Made by a program: the position numbers and the translations under genes. 64,000 nt of DNA from Paenalkalicoccus suaedae. GTDB lineage: Bacteria; Bacillota; Bacilli; Bacillales; Salisediminibacteriaceae. Position 1 is the first letter of the stretch, and each line of letters begins with the position of its first letter. The notes under the pieces were generated by a model. That model ran no database searches and was not told the DNA's origin. It saw nothing but the letters and a program-made list of their open reading frames with translations. Positions 53,990-61,252 of the stretch are shown here, in pieces. The stretch spans positions 496,001 to 560,000 of the forward strand of contig NZ_CP041372.2 of NCBI RefSeq assembly GCF_006965545.2, given 5' to 3'.

Positions 53990-54270
53990 GTTTGGTAGAG
54001 GGCAGGGAAAACCACGCAAGTTGGAGTGCGAACTGCGTAAGATGAAGGGCCAACTGCGCGAAAGTCAGAGTGAATCGCGCGAAAAAAGGGTGCGACTGCG
54101 TAGGCAGAAAAAAACCGCGCAAGTTGGAGTGCGGACTGCGCAAGATGAAGGGCCAACTGCGCTAAAATCAGAGTGAATTGCGCGAAAAAAGGGTGCGACT
54201 GCGTAAGAAGAAAAAAACCGCGCAAGTTGGAGTACGAACTGCGCAAGATGAAGGGTCAACCGCGTACAGA
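53990..54270. repeat. 21-bp phased array, word TGCGCAAG/TGCGCGAAA, with 103-bp higher-order repeat
   Basis: Thirteen words (CGCAAG, CGTAAG, CGCGAAA, CGCTAAA, CGTAGG) at 54015, 54036, 54057, 54078, 54099, 54118, 54139, 54160, 54181, 54202, 54221, 54242 and 54263. Steps are 21 bp, except a 19-bp step closing each five-word block, so blocks of 103 bp repeat (54015, 54118, 54221). Because 21 is a multiple of three, frames stay open across it, but the products are repeats of the array and not real proteins. Confidence 0.9.
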
Positions 54271-54293
54271 CCCCAAACGACTACCACCAACGA

Positions 54294-54626
54294 TCACTTC
54301 CACTTCGCCGAAGCAGTCTTCAACGTCCCAGCATCAACCAACCCCTTCTGCATTGGCGCGGGACAGAGTTTATTGTAGCGACGGATCAACGCATTAATGG
54401 AATCTAAATCAGACGCATTAGCCGAAACAAGCTTTTGGTAAATCAGCTTTTGCACCTGTAACCACTCTGGCAAAAATCCCTGATCCCGGGCTATTTTTTG
54501 GAATTGCTGATACGTATCTCGCTCCATATACTCCTTAGGCAAAGGCTCGCCCTTCCCCTTTATATCACCCAGACCACCAGACTTTTTGATAATATCACCA
54601 ATTAAATCATTATATTGCTCGCCCAT
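54294..54626 (-). CDS. DUF1992 (DnaJC28-type) family protein
   Basis: 110 residues from the ATG at 54626 (GAGGAGG 6 bases upstream). DUF1992 pattern: NDLIGDIIKKSGGLGDIKGKGEPLPKEY, then GFLPEWLQVQKLI. Cytoplasmic, helical, function unknown; animal homologues are called DnaJC28 although no J domain is here. The CDS ends right beside the TGCGCAAG array, with no clear terminator of its own. Confidence 0.83.
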   Translation of the reverse strand: MGEQYNDLIGDIIKKSGGLGDIKGKGEPLPKEYMERDTYQQFQKIARDQGFLPEWLQVQKLIYQKLVSANASDLDSINALIRRYNKLCPAPMQKGLVDAGTLKTASAKWK

Positions 54627-54720
54627 CAAATTCCTCCTCGATACTTATTTGGTAATTTAAGTATAATTGAATTTTCTGACAGAAACAACGGGAGCGGTGT
54701 GTCCAAGTTGTGAAGAAATC

Positions 54721-54749
54721 TTGACGTTAACAGATTCATCCAGTAAGAT
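54721..54749 (+). promoter_or_regulatory. Promoter of the ABC-F / acetyltransferase leader transcript
   Basis: TTGACG (54721-54726), 17-bp spacer, TAAGAT (54744-54749). Transcription would start at about 54756, 29 bases before a leader ORF. Confidence 0.75.
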
Positions 54750-54784
54750 TAAAATAACTATACGAACGGTAGGAGGTGATAGAG

Positions 54785-54949
54785 ATGATCGTTGAAGTAG
54801 CTTTAACCCCATTAAAACAACAGATTCTGACGCATTTACATGTGGTTCGAGCTGAATTTTTCGCATTTGCGCTCAAAGGGAGCAGTCTGCCCTTTTTTAG
54901 AAAGCAAATAGTAGAAAAACAGCGAAATCATCTCTATCATAGCGCGTAA
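54785..54949 (+). CDS. 54-residue leader peptide ORF
   Basis: Begins ATG ATC GTT GAA with the near-perfect ribosome site AGGAGGTGA 5 bases upstream, and ends TAA at 54947-54949. The product starts MIVEVALTPLKQQILTHL and ends NHLYHSA; mostly helical, slightly basic, no family recognised. A terminator-like hairpin lies within its codons (54875-54898) and another follows the stop. This layout is that of leader peptides for ribosome-stalling attenuation ahead of antibiotic-resistance ABC-F genes, so it is more probably a sensor than a functional protein; both remain inference. Confidence 0.7.
   Translation: MIVEVALTPLKQQILTHLHVVRAEFFAFALKGSSLPFFRKQIVEKQRNHLYHSA
54875..54898 (+). terminator. Terminator-like hairpin inside the leader ORF
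   Basis: AAAGGG or GG-GCA pairs with TGC-CC (54878-54892), followed by six T (54893-54898). It would stop transcription unless translating ribosomes or another structure prevent it. Confidence 0.55.
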
Positions 54950-54965
54950 TTTGCGCGTTTTTAAG

Positions 54966-55005
54966 AGTGTGCTTGTAGCTGTTGAGCTATAAGTGCACTT
55001 TTTTT
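54966..55005 (+). terminator. Attenuator terminator before the ABC-F gene
   Basis: AGTGTGCTTGTAGCT (54966-54980) pairs with AGCTATAAGTGCACT (54985-54999) with two mismatches, then seven T. Placed 17 bp after the leader stop codon and 35 bp before the ABC-F start. Confidence 0.8.
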
Positions 55006-55039
55006 GTGCCTTTGGTAGAGAAATCAGAGGAGGCAACAC

Positions 55040-56863
55040 ATGAATAAGCTACAAGTAAACAAGGTTGCAAAAGCAAGGGGAGGCGAGCACATTCTAACAA
55101 ACGTATCCTTTGAAATAAATGAAGGAACGCGCGTTGGAATGGTCGGAGCAAACGGGTCAGGAAAGTCGACGCTGTTTGCTTTGCTCAAAGGAATGGAGTC
55201 ACCAGACGAGGGTGATATTCATTGGAAGAAAGGGACGAGAATTGGAGCAATTGATCAGCTACCAAATGAAGGCGAAAAACTCGGTGAAATGATTTTACAG
55301 GAAGCCTTTCAAGAGGCAAATCAGTTAGAAAAAGAGCTTCGAGAACTTGAACATATTCTTTCTACTGAAACAGACGATAAGCAGCTGATGAAGGCTGTTG
55401 AACGATATAGCTACGTGCAAGAAGCGTATGAGACGGCAGGGGGCTATAAAAAAGATTCGATGATCAGGCAAGTAGCTAGCGGACTAGGTATAACTGGTCT
55501 GCTTCAAAAGCCCTTTTCAAATATGAGTGGAGGAGAACGAACGAAGCTTGCTTTAGGGAAGGTATTATTGCAGCAGCCGACCATGCTACTACTAGATGAG
55601 CCGACGAATCACTTAGATATTGATGCGATTGAGTGGTTAACAGATTATTTAAAGCAGGTGAATGCAACGGTTTTATGCATCGCGCACGACAGACAGTTCC
55701 TCCAGGACGTTGCAGAGAGAATCATTGAGATCGAGGATGGAGAGGCGCACAGCTATGAAACGAATTTTAAAGGCTATGAGGTGCAGAAGGAAGAGCGATT
55801 ACTTCTCGAATTTAAGCATTATGAAGAGCAACAAAAGAAAATCAAAAAAATGAAAGAAACGATTAAACAACTCCGCATTTGGGCAAATCAAGCGAACCCT
55901 CCAAACGACTCGATGCACAGGCGAGCGTCAAGTATGGAGAAGGCATTGCAGCGCATAGAGGTAAAAAAGAAGCCGATCATGGAGCGAACTAAAATGAAGC
56001 TATCCTTATCGGTTGATGCAAGAAGCGGGGAGGATGCGGTACTTCTAGAAGGCGTGCAAAAGACATTCGTTGATCAGCCTGTACTAAAGCAGGTTGATAT
56101 GCACATAAGATATCAGGACAGAGTAGCGATCATTGGACCGAATGGATCTGGTAAATCGACGTTGCTACGAATTCTTCTCGGAGAGGTAAAGGCTGACTCT
56201 GGATCTATTAAACTTGACTCTCAAGTCAAGATCGGATACTTATCTCAGCATTTGTTTGATGGCTATAAAGAGCAGTCAGTGATTGATGTATTTAGGGAGA
56301 CTGTCCACGTTGACGAAGGAGAAGCGAGACAGTTACTCGCTCGGTTTTTGTTTTACGGATACAGCGTCTTTAAAAAGATGCATCAGCTAAGTGGTGGAGA
56401 GCGGGTGAGGCTAAGACTTGCACAGCTTTTACACCAATCTGTGAACCTACTTATTTTAGATGAACCAACGAATCACTTAGACGTTGCCTCTCAAGAGGTT
56501 TTAGAGCAGGCATTAAACGAATTTGATGGCACTGTTATCTTGGTTTCTCACGATCGCTATTTGGTTGAAAGAATCGTGACGGGCGTCTATTGGCTTGAGG
56601 ATGGGCACGCCTTCTACACGGATGGAGCCTATAGCAGAGCAAAGGAAAAGCGTCAGATACGGCTTGAACATAGAGAGCAGGAGAAACAGGTGGAAACAGA
56701 GAAAAAGACAAAGACAAAAGTGCGACGTGAACGATTGTCGACCGAGGAGCGTGTAGATGAATTGGAGAAAGAGCTTGCGCAGTGTAAGGATACCGACAAA
56801 AAAGTAATACTAGAAGCGCAGCTTGAACTTTTACTAGAACAATGGATGTTGGAGGAAGAATAG
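55040..56863 (+). CDS. ABC-F family ATPase (probable ribosome-protection protein)
   Basis: 607 residues, two ABC domains and no membrane part. Walker A GANGSGKST (about 36) and GPNGSGKST (about 366); signatures NMSGGERTKLALG and QLSGGERVRLRLA; Walker B LLLDEPTNHLD twice. The inter-domain linker (about 260-320) is long and basic with MHRRASSMEKALQRIEVKKKP, and a C-terminal coiled coil follows from about 530. ABC-F proteins act on the ribosome exit site; resistance types displace macrolide-, lincosamide- or pleuromutilin-like drugs. The attenuated leader and the adjoining acetyltransferase support a resistance role, but a housekeeping role is not excluded. GAGGAGG precedes the ATG. Confidence 0.87.
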   Translation: MNKLQVNKVAKARGGEHILTNVSFEINEGTRVGMVGANGSGKSTLFALLKGMESPDEGDIHWKKGTRIGAIDQLPNEGEKLGEMILQEAFQEANQLEKELRELEHILSTETDDKQLMKAVERYSYVQEAYETAGGYKKDSMIRQVASGLGITGLLQKPFSNMSGGERTKLALGKVLLQQPTMLLLDEPTNHLDIDAIEWLTDYLKQVNATVLCIAHDRQFLQDVAERIIEIEDGEAHSYETNFKGYEVQKEERLLLEFKHYEEQQKKIKKMKETIKQLRIWANQANPPNDSMHRRASSMEKALQRIEVKKKPIMERTKMKLSLSVDARSGEDAVLLEGVQKTFVDQPVLKQVDMHIRYQDRVAIIGPNGSGKSTLLRILLGEVKADSGSIKLDSQVKIGYLSQHLFDGYKEQSVIDVFRETVHVDEGEARQLLARFLFYGYSVFKKMHQLSGGERVRLRLAQLLHQSVNLLILDEPTNHLDVASQEVLEQALNEFDGTVILVSHDRYLVERIVTGVYWLEDGHAFYTDGAYSRAKEKRQIRLEHREQEKQVETEKKTKTKVRRERLSTEERVDELEKELAQCKDTDKKVILEAQLELLLEQWMLEEE

Positions 56864-57679
56864 ATGAGTAGAGAACAAGAAATTATGCAAAAATCGAATC
56901 AACCACGCACGGTTGCCTCTCTAAAGGAGGATTTGATGGCAATGGGAGTCAAAGAGACAGATACAATCTTAGTGCATTCCTCGCTTTCCGCGATTGGATG
57001 GGTTAGCGGCGGACCCCAGGCCGTTGTCGAGGCGCTCTTTGCGACCGTGAATAAAGGGACACTTGTCATGCCGACTCAGTCGGCGGGACTCTCCGACCCG
57101 GAGCATTGGCAAAACCCGCCGGTGCCTCATAAGAGTTGGATTCGTACGATTCGTCAAACAATGCCAGCTTTCGATCCAGATTTGACGCCGACGAGAGGAA
57201 TGGGGCAAATCGTCGAGACTTTCCGGGCGCATCGTGATGTAGAGCGGAGCTACCATCCGATTTGTTCCTTCGCCGCATGGGGCAAGGATCGCGATTATAT
57301 CGTGAGGGATCATGAGCTAAGCTTCGGGCTTGGCGAGGGGTCCCCGCTTAAAAAGCTCGAGGAGCTAAACGCTAAGGTACTGCTGATCGGCGTTGGCTAT
57401 GACTCCAACACCTGCTTTCATTTGGCCGAAAATCGGGTGAAGGGCTTTAAGCGAGTGACAACAGCCGCTCCAATTATGGTTGACGGAGAAAGAGTGTGGC
57501 AGGATTATAGAGAAATTGATATGGATGTAGAAAGGTTTCCTTTAATTGGGGAGCGTTTTGAGGGGACAGGAAACGTTAGATTTGGAATGATAGGATCAGC
57601 ACCAACACGTATGTTTTTGTTGCGTGAAGCTGTGTCATTTGCTGAATCAGAGCTACCACAGCATCTTGCCAAAAAATAA
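56864..57679 (+). CDS. Aminoglycoside 3-N-acetyltransferase family protein (YokD-like)
   Basis: 271 residues, Antibiotic_NAT family; enzymes of this fold acetylate the 3-amino group of aminoglycosides with acetyl-CoA. Family stretches: VKETDTILVHSSLSAIGWVSGGPQAVVEAL, GTLVMPTQSAGLSDPEHW, RTIRQTMPAFDPDLTPTRGMGQIVETFR, SFGLGEGSPLKKL, LLIGVGYDSNTCFHLAE. Its ATG follows the ABC-F stop codon with no gap, so the genes are cotranslated. The ribosome site GGAGGAAG lies in the last ABC-F codons. Actual drug range cannot be told. Confidence 0.9.
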   Translation: MSREQEIMQKSNQPRTVASLKEDLMAMGVKETDTILVHSSLSAIGWVSGGPQAVVEALFATVNKGTLVMPTQSAGLSDPEHWQNPPVPHKSWIRTIRQTMPAFDPDLTPTRGMGQIVETFRAHRDVERSYHPICSFAAWGKDRDYIVRDHELSFGLGEGSPLKKLEELNAKVLLIGVGYDSNTCFHLAENRVKGFKRVTTAAPIMVDGERVWQDYREIDMDVERFPLIGERFEGTGNVRFGMIGSAPTRMFLLREAVSFAESELPQHLAKK

Positions 57680-57708
57680 TCGCGTACTTCAAACTTTTTA
57701 CTTTACTT

Positions 57709-57748
57709 TCGTAAGTGAATAAAATATAATTACTTACATAAAGTAATT
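57709..57748. promoter_or_regulatory. Double dyad before the FMN reductase gene
   Basis: A perfect inverted repeat AATTACTT-ACATA-AAGTAATT (57728-57748) and a near-perfect one TTTACTT-TCGT-AAGTGAA (57709-57726) share the half-site TTACTT. TATAAT (57725-57730) lies between and overlaps them. Resembles the paired TTACTT/AAGTAA sites of HxlR/DUF24 regulators such as YodB and CatR. No regulator gene is adjacent. Confidence 0.6.
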
Positions 57749-57766
57749 AAAAAGGAGAAATGATAC

Positions 57767-58312
57767 ATGACAAATCCACGTATTGGAATCGTTTTAGGAA
57801 GCACGAGAGAAGGTCGAGTAAGTCCACAGGTAGGGGAATGGGTAAAGAGTCTTGCAGATAAGCGCAACGATGCTACGTATGAAATCGTTGATATCGCAGA
57901 TTATGATTTACCGTTCTTAGGTACAACAGATGGCCAGGAGCCTGGTATTGCAAAATGGAACGAAAAGCTCTCGGAATTAGACGGATTTATTTTCATCGTT
58001 CAAGAATATAATCACGGTATGGCAGCATCATTAAAAAATGCGATCGATTTTGCTCGTGAAGCATGGCATAACAAAGCTGCAGGTATTGTAAGCTACGGTT
58101 CAACGGGTGGAGCAAGAGCCGCAGAGCACCTTCGTGGTATTTGTGGAGAGCTTAAAATTGCCGATGTGCGCACGCATGTAACGCTCTCTCTATTTTTAGA
58201 CTTCGAAGAATTCTCGAAGTTTAAGCCACAGGACCTACACCACGATAATATGAATGTGCTATTTGATGAAGTAAAAGACTGGAGCAATGCTCTAAAGCAT
58301 TTACGTAGCTAA
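57767..58312 (+). CDS. NADPH-dependent FMN reductase family protein
   Basis: 181 residues, flavodoxin-like fold. IGIVLGSTREGRVSPQVGEWV is the FMN phosphate loop and FIVQEYNHGMAASLKNAIDFA the isoalloxazine loop; VSYGSTGGARAAEHLRGI follows. Family members (for example azoreductase/YwqN-like) reduce quinones, azo dyes or chromate with NADPH. The ATG has AAAGGAG 9 bases upstream. Preceded by two TTACTT dyads that suggest induction by electrophiles or quinones (inference). Confidence 0.9.
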   Translation: MTNPRIGIVLGSTREGRVSPQVGEWVKSLADKRNDATYEIVDIADYDLPFLGTTDGQEPGIAKWNEKLSELDGFIFIVQEYNHGMAASLKNAIDFAREAWHNKAAGIVSYGSTGGARAAEHLRGICGELKIADVRTHVTLSLFLDFEEFSKFKPQDLHHDNMNVLFDEVKDWSNALKHLRS

Positions 58313-58393
58313 AAACGCTGATCAAGTGCTAACTAGTTAAGTGCGTAGCCCTTGGGGCTATGTTGCTTAAATGCCAAACAGTTTAAATCTGCT

Positions 58394-58558
58394 CTCCGAG
58401 CTGTCAGCCCTGTGGACACTCTACGACATCCATAGGGCCGGTCTTTGAGCTTCCTCGTCGGCATGGTGCGGCTGTCGCCTTACCATAAACCCCTCCTGTG
58501 GGATCCGGGAAACCTCTTTCCCCTATGGATTGTCTCCGAATGTCCTCCGGGTCTGCCA
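58394..58558 (+). ncRNA. Candidate structured RNA or DNA element, 165-bp family (copy 2)
   Basis: Equal in length and about 90% identical to 20836-21000. Outer stem GACATCCATAGG / CCTATGGATTGTC and the flanking GGACACTC / GAATGTCC are unchanged; the 10-bp inner stem of copy 1 is broken on its right side here (CCGGGAAACC). 58322-58393 is the full left flank of the repeat (two AAGTGC words, an AGCCC/GGGCT hairpin, TTTAAATCTGC). Followed by a terminator and an ATGTACCGT array, in the same order as at 20836. Confidence 0.6.
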
Positions 58559-58591
58559 TCTCTTTGTTAGATTTAAAAGGGCGTAAGAGAA

Positions 58592-58627
58592 GAGCCTTCT
58601 TTTTTGTTGGAAGAGGCTCTTTTTCCT
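58592..58627 (+). terminator. Terminator-like hairpin after the structured element
   Basis: AGAGCC-TTC pairs with GAA-GAGGCTCT around a T-rich loop, then TTTTT. The right arm AGAGGCTCTTTTT is also present at 286-298, beside the IS end. Confidence 0.75.
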
Positions 58628-58674
58628 ACGGTTTTAAGGCTTTTGATAAGTGGCTCTTTGGCAGCTTTGGTTTT

Positions 58675-58794
58675 ATGTACCTTGTGGAATATTTATGTAC
58701 CTTATTCAGAAAGAATGTACCGTATGAGGAATAAATGTACTTTGCTGAGCTTTTATCTACCATAGACAAGTTTTATGTAACGTGAGCAGATTAA
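58675..58794. repeat. 20-bp phased array, word ATGTACCGT (copy 3)
   Basis: Six units at 58675, 58695, 58715, 58735, 58755 and 58775, exactly 20 bp apart: ATGTACCTT twice, ATGTACCGT, ATGTACTTT, ATCTACCAT, ATGTAACGT. Preceded by GTGGCTCTTTGGCA as in copies 1 and 2. Confidence 0.9.
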
Positions 58795-58890
58795 GCTAAT
58801 TAATCTGCTTATTAAATATCTACAACTAAATCTAAATGTCTTTTAAAGTTAGGCAACGACGAGTAGATTGTCTAAGCTTTTTTATGTAAT

Positions 58891-58932
58891 AAAAAAGACC
58901 CCGATAGGAGGAGCGTCCTCATCCTATCGGGG
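58891..58932 (-). terminator. Terminator of the 25-residue-repeat protein gene
   Basis: CCCCGATAGGA (58899-58909) pairs perfectly with TCCTATCGGGG (58922-58932); six A before it give the minus-strand T run. Confidence 0.93.
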
Positions 58933-58948
58933 ATTATTTGTGTTGCTA

Positions 58949-61192
58949 TTAACGGAATAGGCGAAGTCCTCTGTTATTTTCACCAGTAACAGATGTGTCT
59001 AAACCGATTGTTGAAAGTAAAGAACGATTGTTGTTGTCCGTGCTGCCCATGATAGATAGCGCTGTACCTAGGTCAAGGTTTGTACGGCTGTCATTAGAAC
59101 CAGTTGAGACAAGACCGAGATTTAAACCAGTGTCCAAAGCAAGTGAGCTATTGTTAGTTGAGCGGCTGCTGTCAAGTGCAAGGTTTACATCAAGCATCGT
59201 ACCAAGATCAAGAGAAGAGTTACGATCTGTATGGTTACGGTTGTTTAGTAAACCAAGTCCAAGGTCAAGACCAGTGTCTAGATTTAGAGAAGAGTTACGA
59301 TCAGAGTGATCGCGGTTGTTCTCAAGACCAAGTCCAAGGTCTAGTCCAGTGCCAAGGTCGATAGAAGAGTTACGGTCAGAATGGTCGTTACTGTTCTGAA
59401 GACCAAGCCCAAGCCCAAGACCAGTGTCTAAGTCTAAAGAAGAGTTACGGTCAGAACGGTCGTTACTGTTCATTAGACCAAGTCCAAGATCTAAACCAGA
59501 GTTTACGTCTAGAGAAGAGTTACGATCAGAACGATCGTTACTGTTCTGAAGACCAAGTCCAAGATCGAGACCAGTATCTAAATCTAATGAAGAGTTGCGA
59601 TCAGAACGATCGTTACTGTTCTGAAGACCAAGTCCAAGATCGAGACCAGTATCTAAATCTAAAGAAGAGTTGCGATCAGAACGATCGTTACTGTTCTGAA
59701 GACCAAGTCCAAGATCGAGACCAGTATCTAAATCTAATGAAGAGTTTCCATCAGAACGCTCGTTGCTGTTCTGAAGACCAAGTCCAAGATCAAGCCCAGT
59801 GTCTAAGTCTAAAGAAGAGTTACGATCAGAACGATCGTTGCTGTTCTGAAGACCAAGTCCAAGGTCAAGCCCAGTGTCTAAGTCTAGAGAAGAGTTGCGA
59901 TCAGAGTGATCACGATTGTTCTCAAGACCGAGTCCAAGATCAAGCCCAGTGTCTAGATCCAAAGAAGAGTCACGATCAGAGTGATCACGGTTATTCTCAA
60001 GACCAAGTCCAAGATCTACGCCAGTGTCGACGTTAACCGAAGAATCACTGTTGTTAGAATCAGAGTTAGACTCAATTCCAACACCAGCATCCACGCCAGT
60101 GTCAACGTTAACGGAAGAATCACTGTTGTTAGAATCAGAGTTAGACTCAATTCCAACACCAGCATCCACGCCAGTGTCAACATTAACCGAAGAGTTACTA
60201 TTGTTAGAATCAGAGTTAGACTCAATTCCAACACCAGCATCCACGCCAGTGTCAACGTTAACGGAAGAATCACTGTTGTTAGAATCAGAATTAGATTCAA
60301 CGCCAACGCCAGCATCTACGCCAGTGTCGACGTTAACAGAAGAATTACTGTTGTTAGAATCAGAGTTAGACTCAACGCCAACACCAGCATCTACACCAGT
60401 GTCAACGTTAACCGAAGAATTACTGTTGTTAGAATCAGAGTTAGATTCAACTCCAACGTTAGCATCTACGCCAGTATCAACGTTAACCGAAGAGTCACTG
60501 TTGTTAGAATCAGAGTTAGACTCAATTCCAACCCCAGCATCTACACCAGAGTCGACGTTAACCGAAGAATCACTGTTGTTAGAATCAGAGTTAGACTCAA
60601 TTCCAACACCAGCATCTACGCCAGTGTCAACGTTAACGGAGGAGTCACTGTTGTTAGAATCAGAATTAGATTCAACGCCAACCCCAGCATCTACACCAGA
60701 GTCGACGTTAACCGAAGAATCACTGTTGTTAGAATCAGAGTTAGACTCAATTCCAACACCAGCATCTACGCCAGTGTCGACGTTAACAGAAGAATCACTG
60801 TTGTTAGAATCAGAGTTAGACTCAACGCCAACACCAGCATCTACACCAGTGTCAACGTTAACCGAAGAATTACTGTTGTTAGAATCAGAGTTAGACTCAA
60901 TTCCAACACCAGCATCTACACCAGAGTCGACGTTAACAGAAGAATCACTGTTGTTAGAATCAGAGTTAGACTCAATTCCAACACCAGCATCTACACCAGT
61001 GTCAACATTAACAGAAGAGTCACTGTCACCAGAGTTAGATCCAAGTGATACTGATCCAACTACATCTGTCACGATGTCTAAATTTAATCCTGAACTTCTT
61101 TCTGACGCGGAAGCCTCATTCGCTTGAACTAATAGACCTACTGCAATGACTGCTGACAACCCTAACGACTTTACTACATGATATTTTTTCAT
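58949..61192 (-). CDS. Secreted protein with about 25 tandem 25-residue Asp/Asn-rich repeats
   Basis: 747 residues. Signal peptide 1-30 (ending ASA), then about 25 repeats of 25 residues in two related blocks: first about 14 of the form SSVNVDTGVDAGVGIE plus SNSDSNNSD, then about 11 of the form SSLDLDTGLDLGLGLQ plus NSNDRSDRN. Both have alternating hydrophobic residues (strand-like) followed by an Asp/Asn/Ser turn, as in beta-solenoids, and D-x-D-x-G-x-D spacing that might bind Ca2+. The C-terminus decays into poor repeats and has no sorting signal. The DNA repeats are nearly identical at 75 bp, so copy number may vary. Function unknown; matrix or surface-layer role is a guess. Ribosome site AAGGAGAG. 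Confidence 0.85.
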   Translation of the reverse strand: MKKYHVVKSLGLSAVIAVGLLVQANEASASERSSGLNLDIVTDVVGSVSLGSNSGDSDSSVNVDTGVDAGVGIESNSDSNNSDSSVNVDSGVDAGVGIESNSDSNNSNSSVNVDTGVDAGVGVESNSDSNNSDSSVNVDTGVDAGVGIESNSDSNNSDSSVNVDSGVDAGVGVESNSDSNNSDSSVNVDTGVDAGVGIESNSDSNNSDSSVNVDSGVDAGVGIESNSDSNNSDSSVNVDTGVDANVGVESNSDSNNSNSSVNVDTGVDAGVGVESNSDSNNSNSSVNVDTGVDAGVGVESNSDSNNSDSSVNVDTGVDAGVGIESNSDSNNSNSSVNVDTGVDAGVGIESNSDSNNSDSSVNVDTGVDAGVGIESNSDSNNSDSSVNVDTGVDLGLGLENNRDHSDRDSSLDLDTGLDLGLGLENNRDHSDRNSSLDLDTGLDLGLGLQNSNDRSDRNSSLDLDTGLDLGLGLQNSNERSDGNSSLDLDTGLDLGLGLQNSNDRSDRNSSLDLDTGLDLGLGLQNSNDRSDRNSSLDLDTGLDLGLGLQNSNDRSDRNSSLDVNSGLDLGLGLMNSNDRSDRNSSLDLDTGLGLGLGLQNSNDHSDRNSSIDLGTGLDLGLGLENNRDHSDRNSSLNLDTGLDLGLGLLNNRNHTDRNSSLDLGTMLDVNLALDSSRSTNNSSLALDTGLNLGLVSTGSNDSRTNLDLGTALSIMGSTDNNNRSLLSTIGLDTSVTGENNRGLRLFR

Positions 61193-61202
61193 TTTTAATT
61201 CT

Positions 61203-61252
61203 CTCCTTCTTTTTGTGTGTTTTTTTTATTTATACACGTGTAAAAGAAGGAG
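61203..61252 (-). promoter_or_regulatory. Intergenic hairpin that would mask the ribosome site of the repeat-protein gene
   Basis: CTCCTTCTTTT (61203-61213) is the complement of AAAAGAAGGAG (61242-61252). On the minus strand the first arm to be made is the end of the upstream CDS (its Pro-Ser-Phe codons) and the second arm contains the AAGGAG ribosome site of the next gene. Ribosomes reaching the upstream stop would open it, so translation of the two genes could be coupled. Confidence 0.6.

Noticed and set aside
53988-54397. Several small open frames in both strands of the TGCGCAAG array
   Set aside because: The 21-bp period keeps frames open; the products are only translated array words.
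54657-55039. Minus-strand frames at 54657-54866 and 54836-55039
   Set aside because: They run antisense through a promoter, leader ORF and terminators and have no ribosome sites.
60024-61127. Long open frames on the plus strand across the repeat protein gene (also 59981-61048 and 59587-60036)
   Set aside because: They are antisense shadows kept open by the 75-bp DNA repeats (a multiple of three). They lack ribosome sites, and the minus-strand reading has a signal peptide and a terminator.
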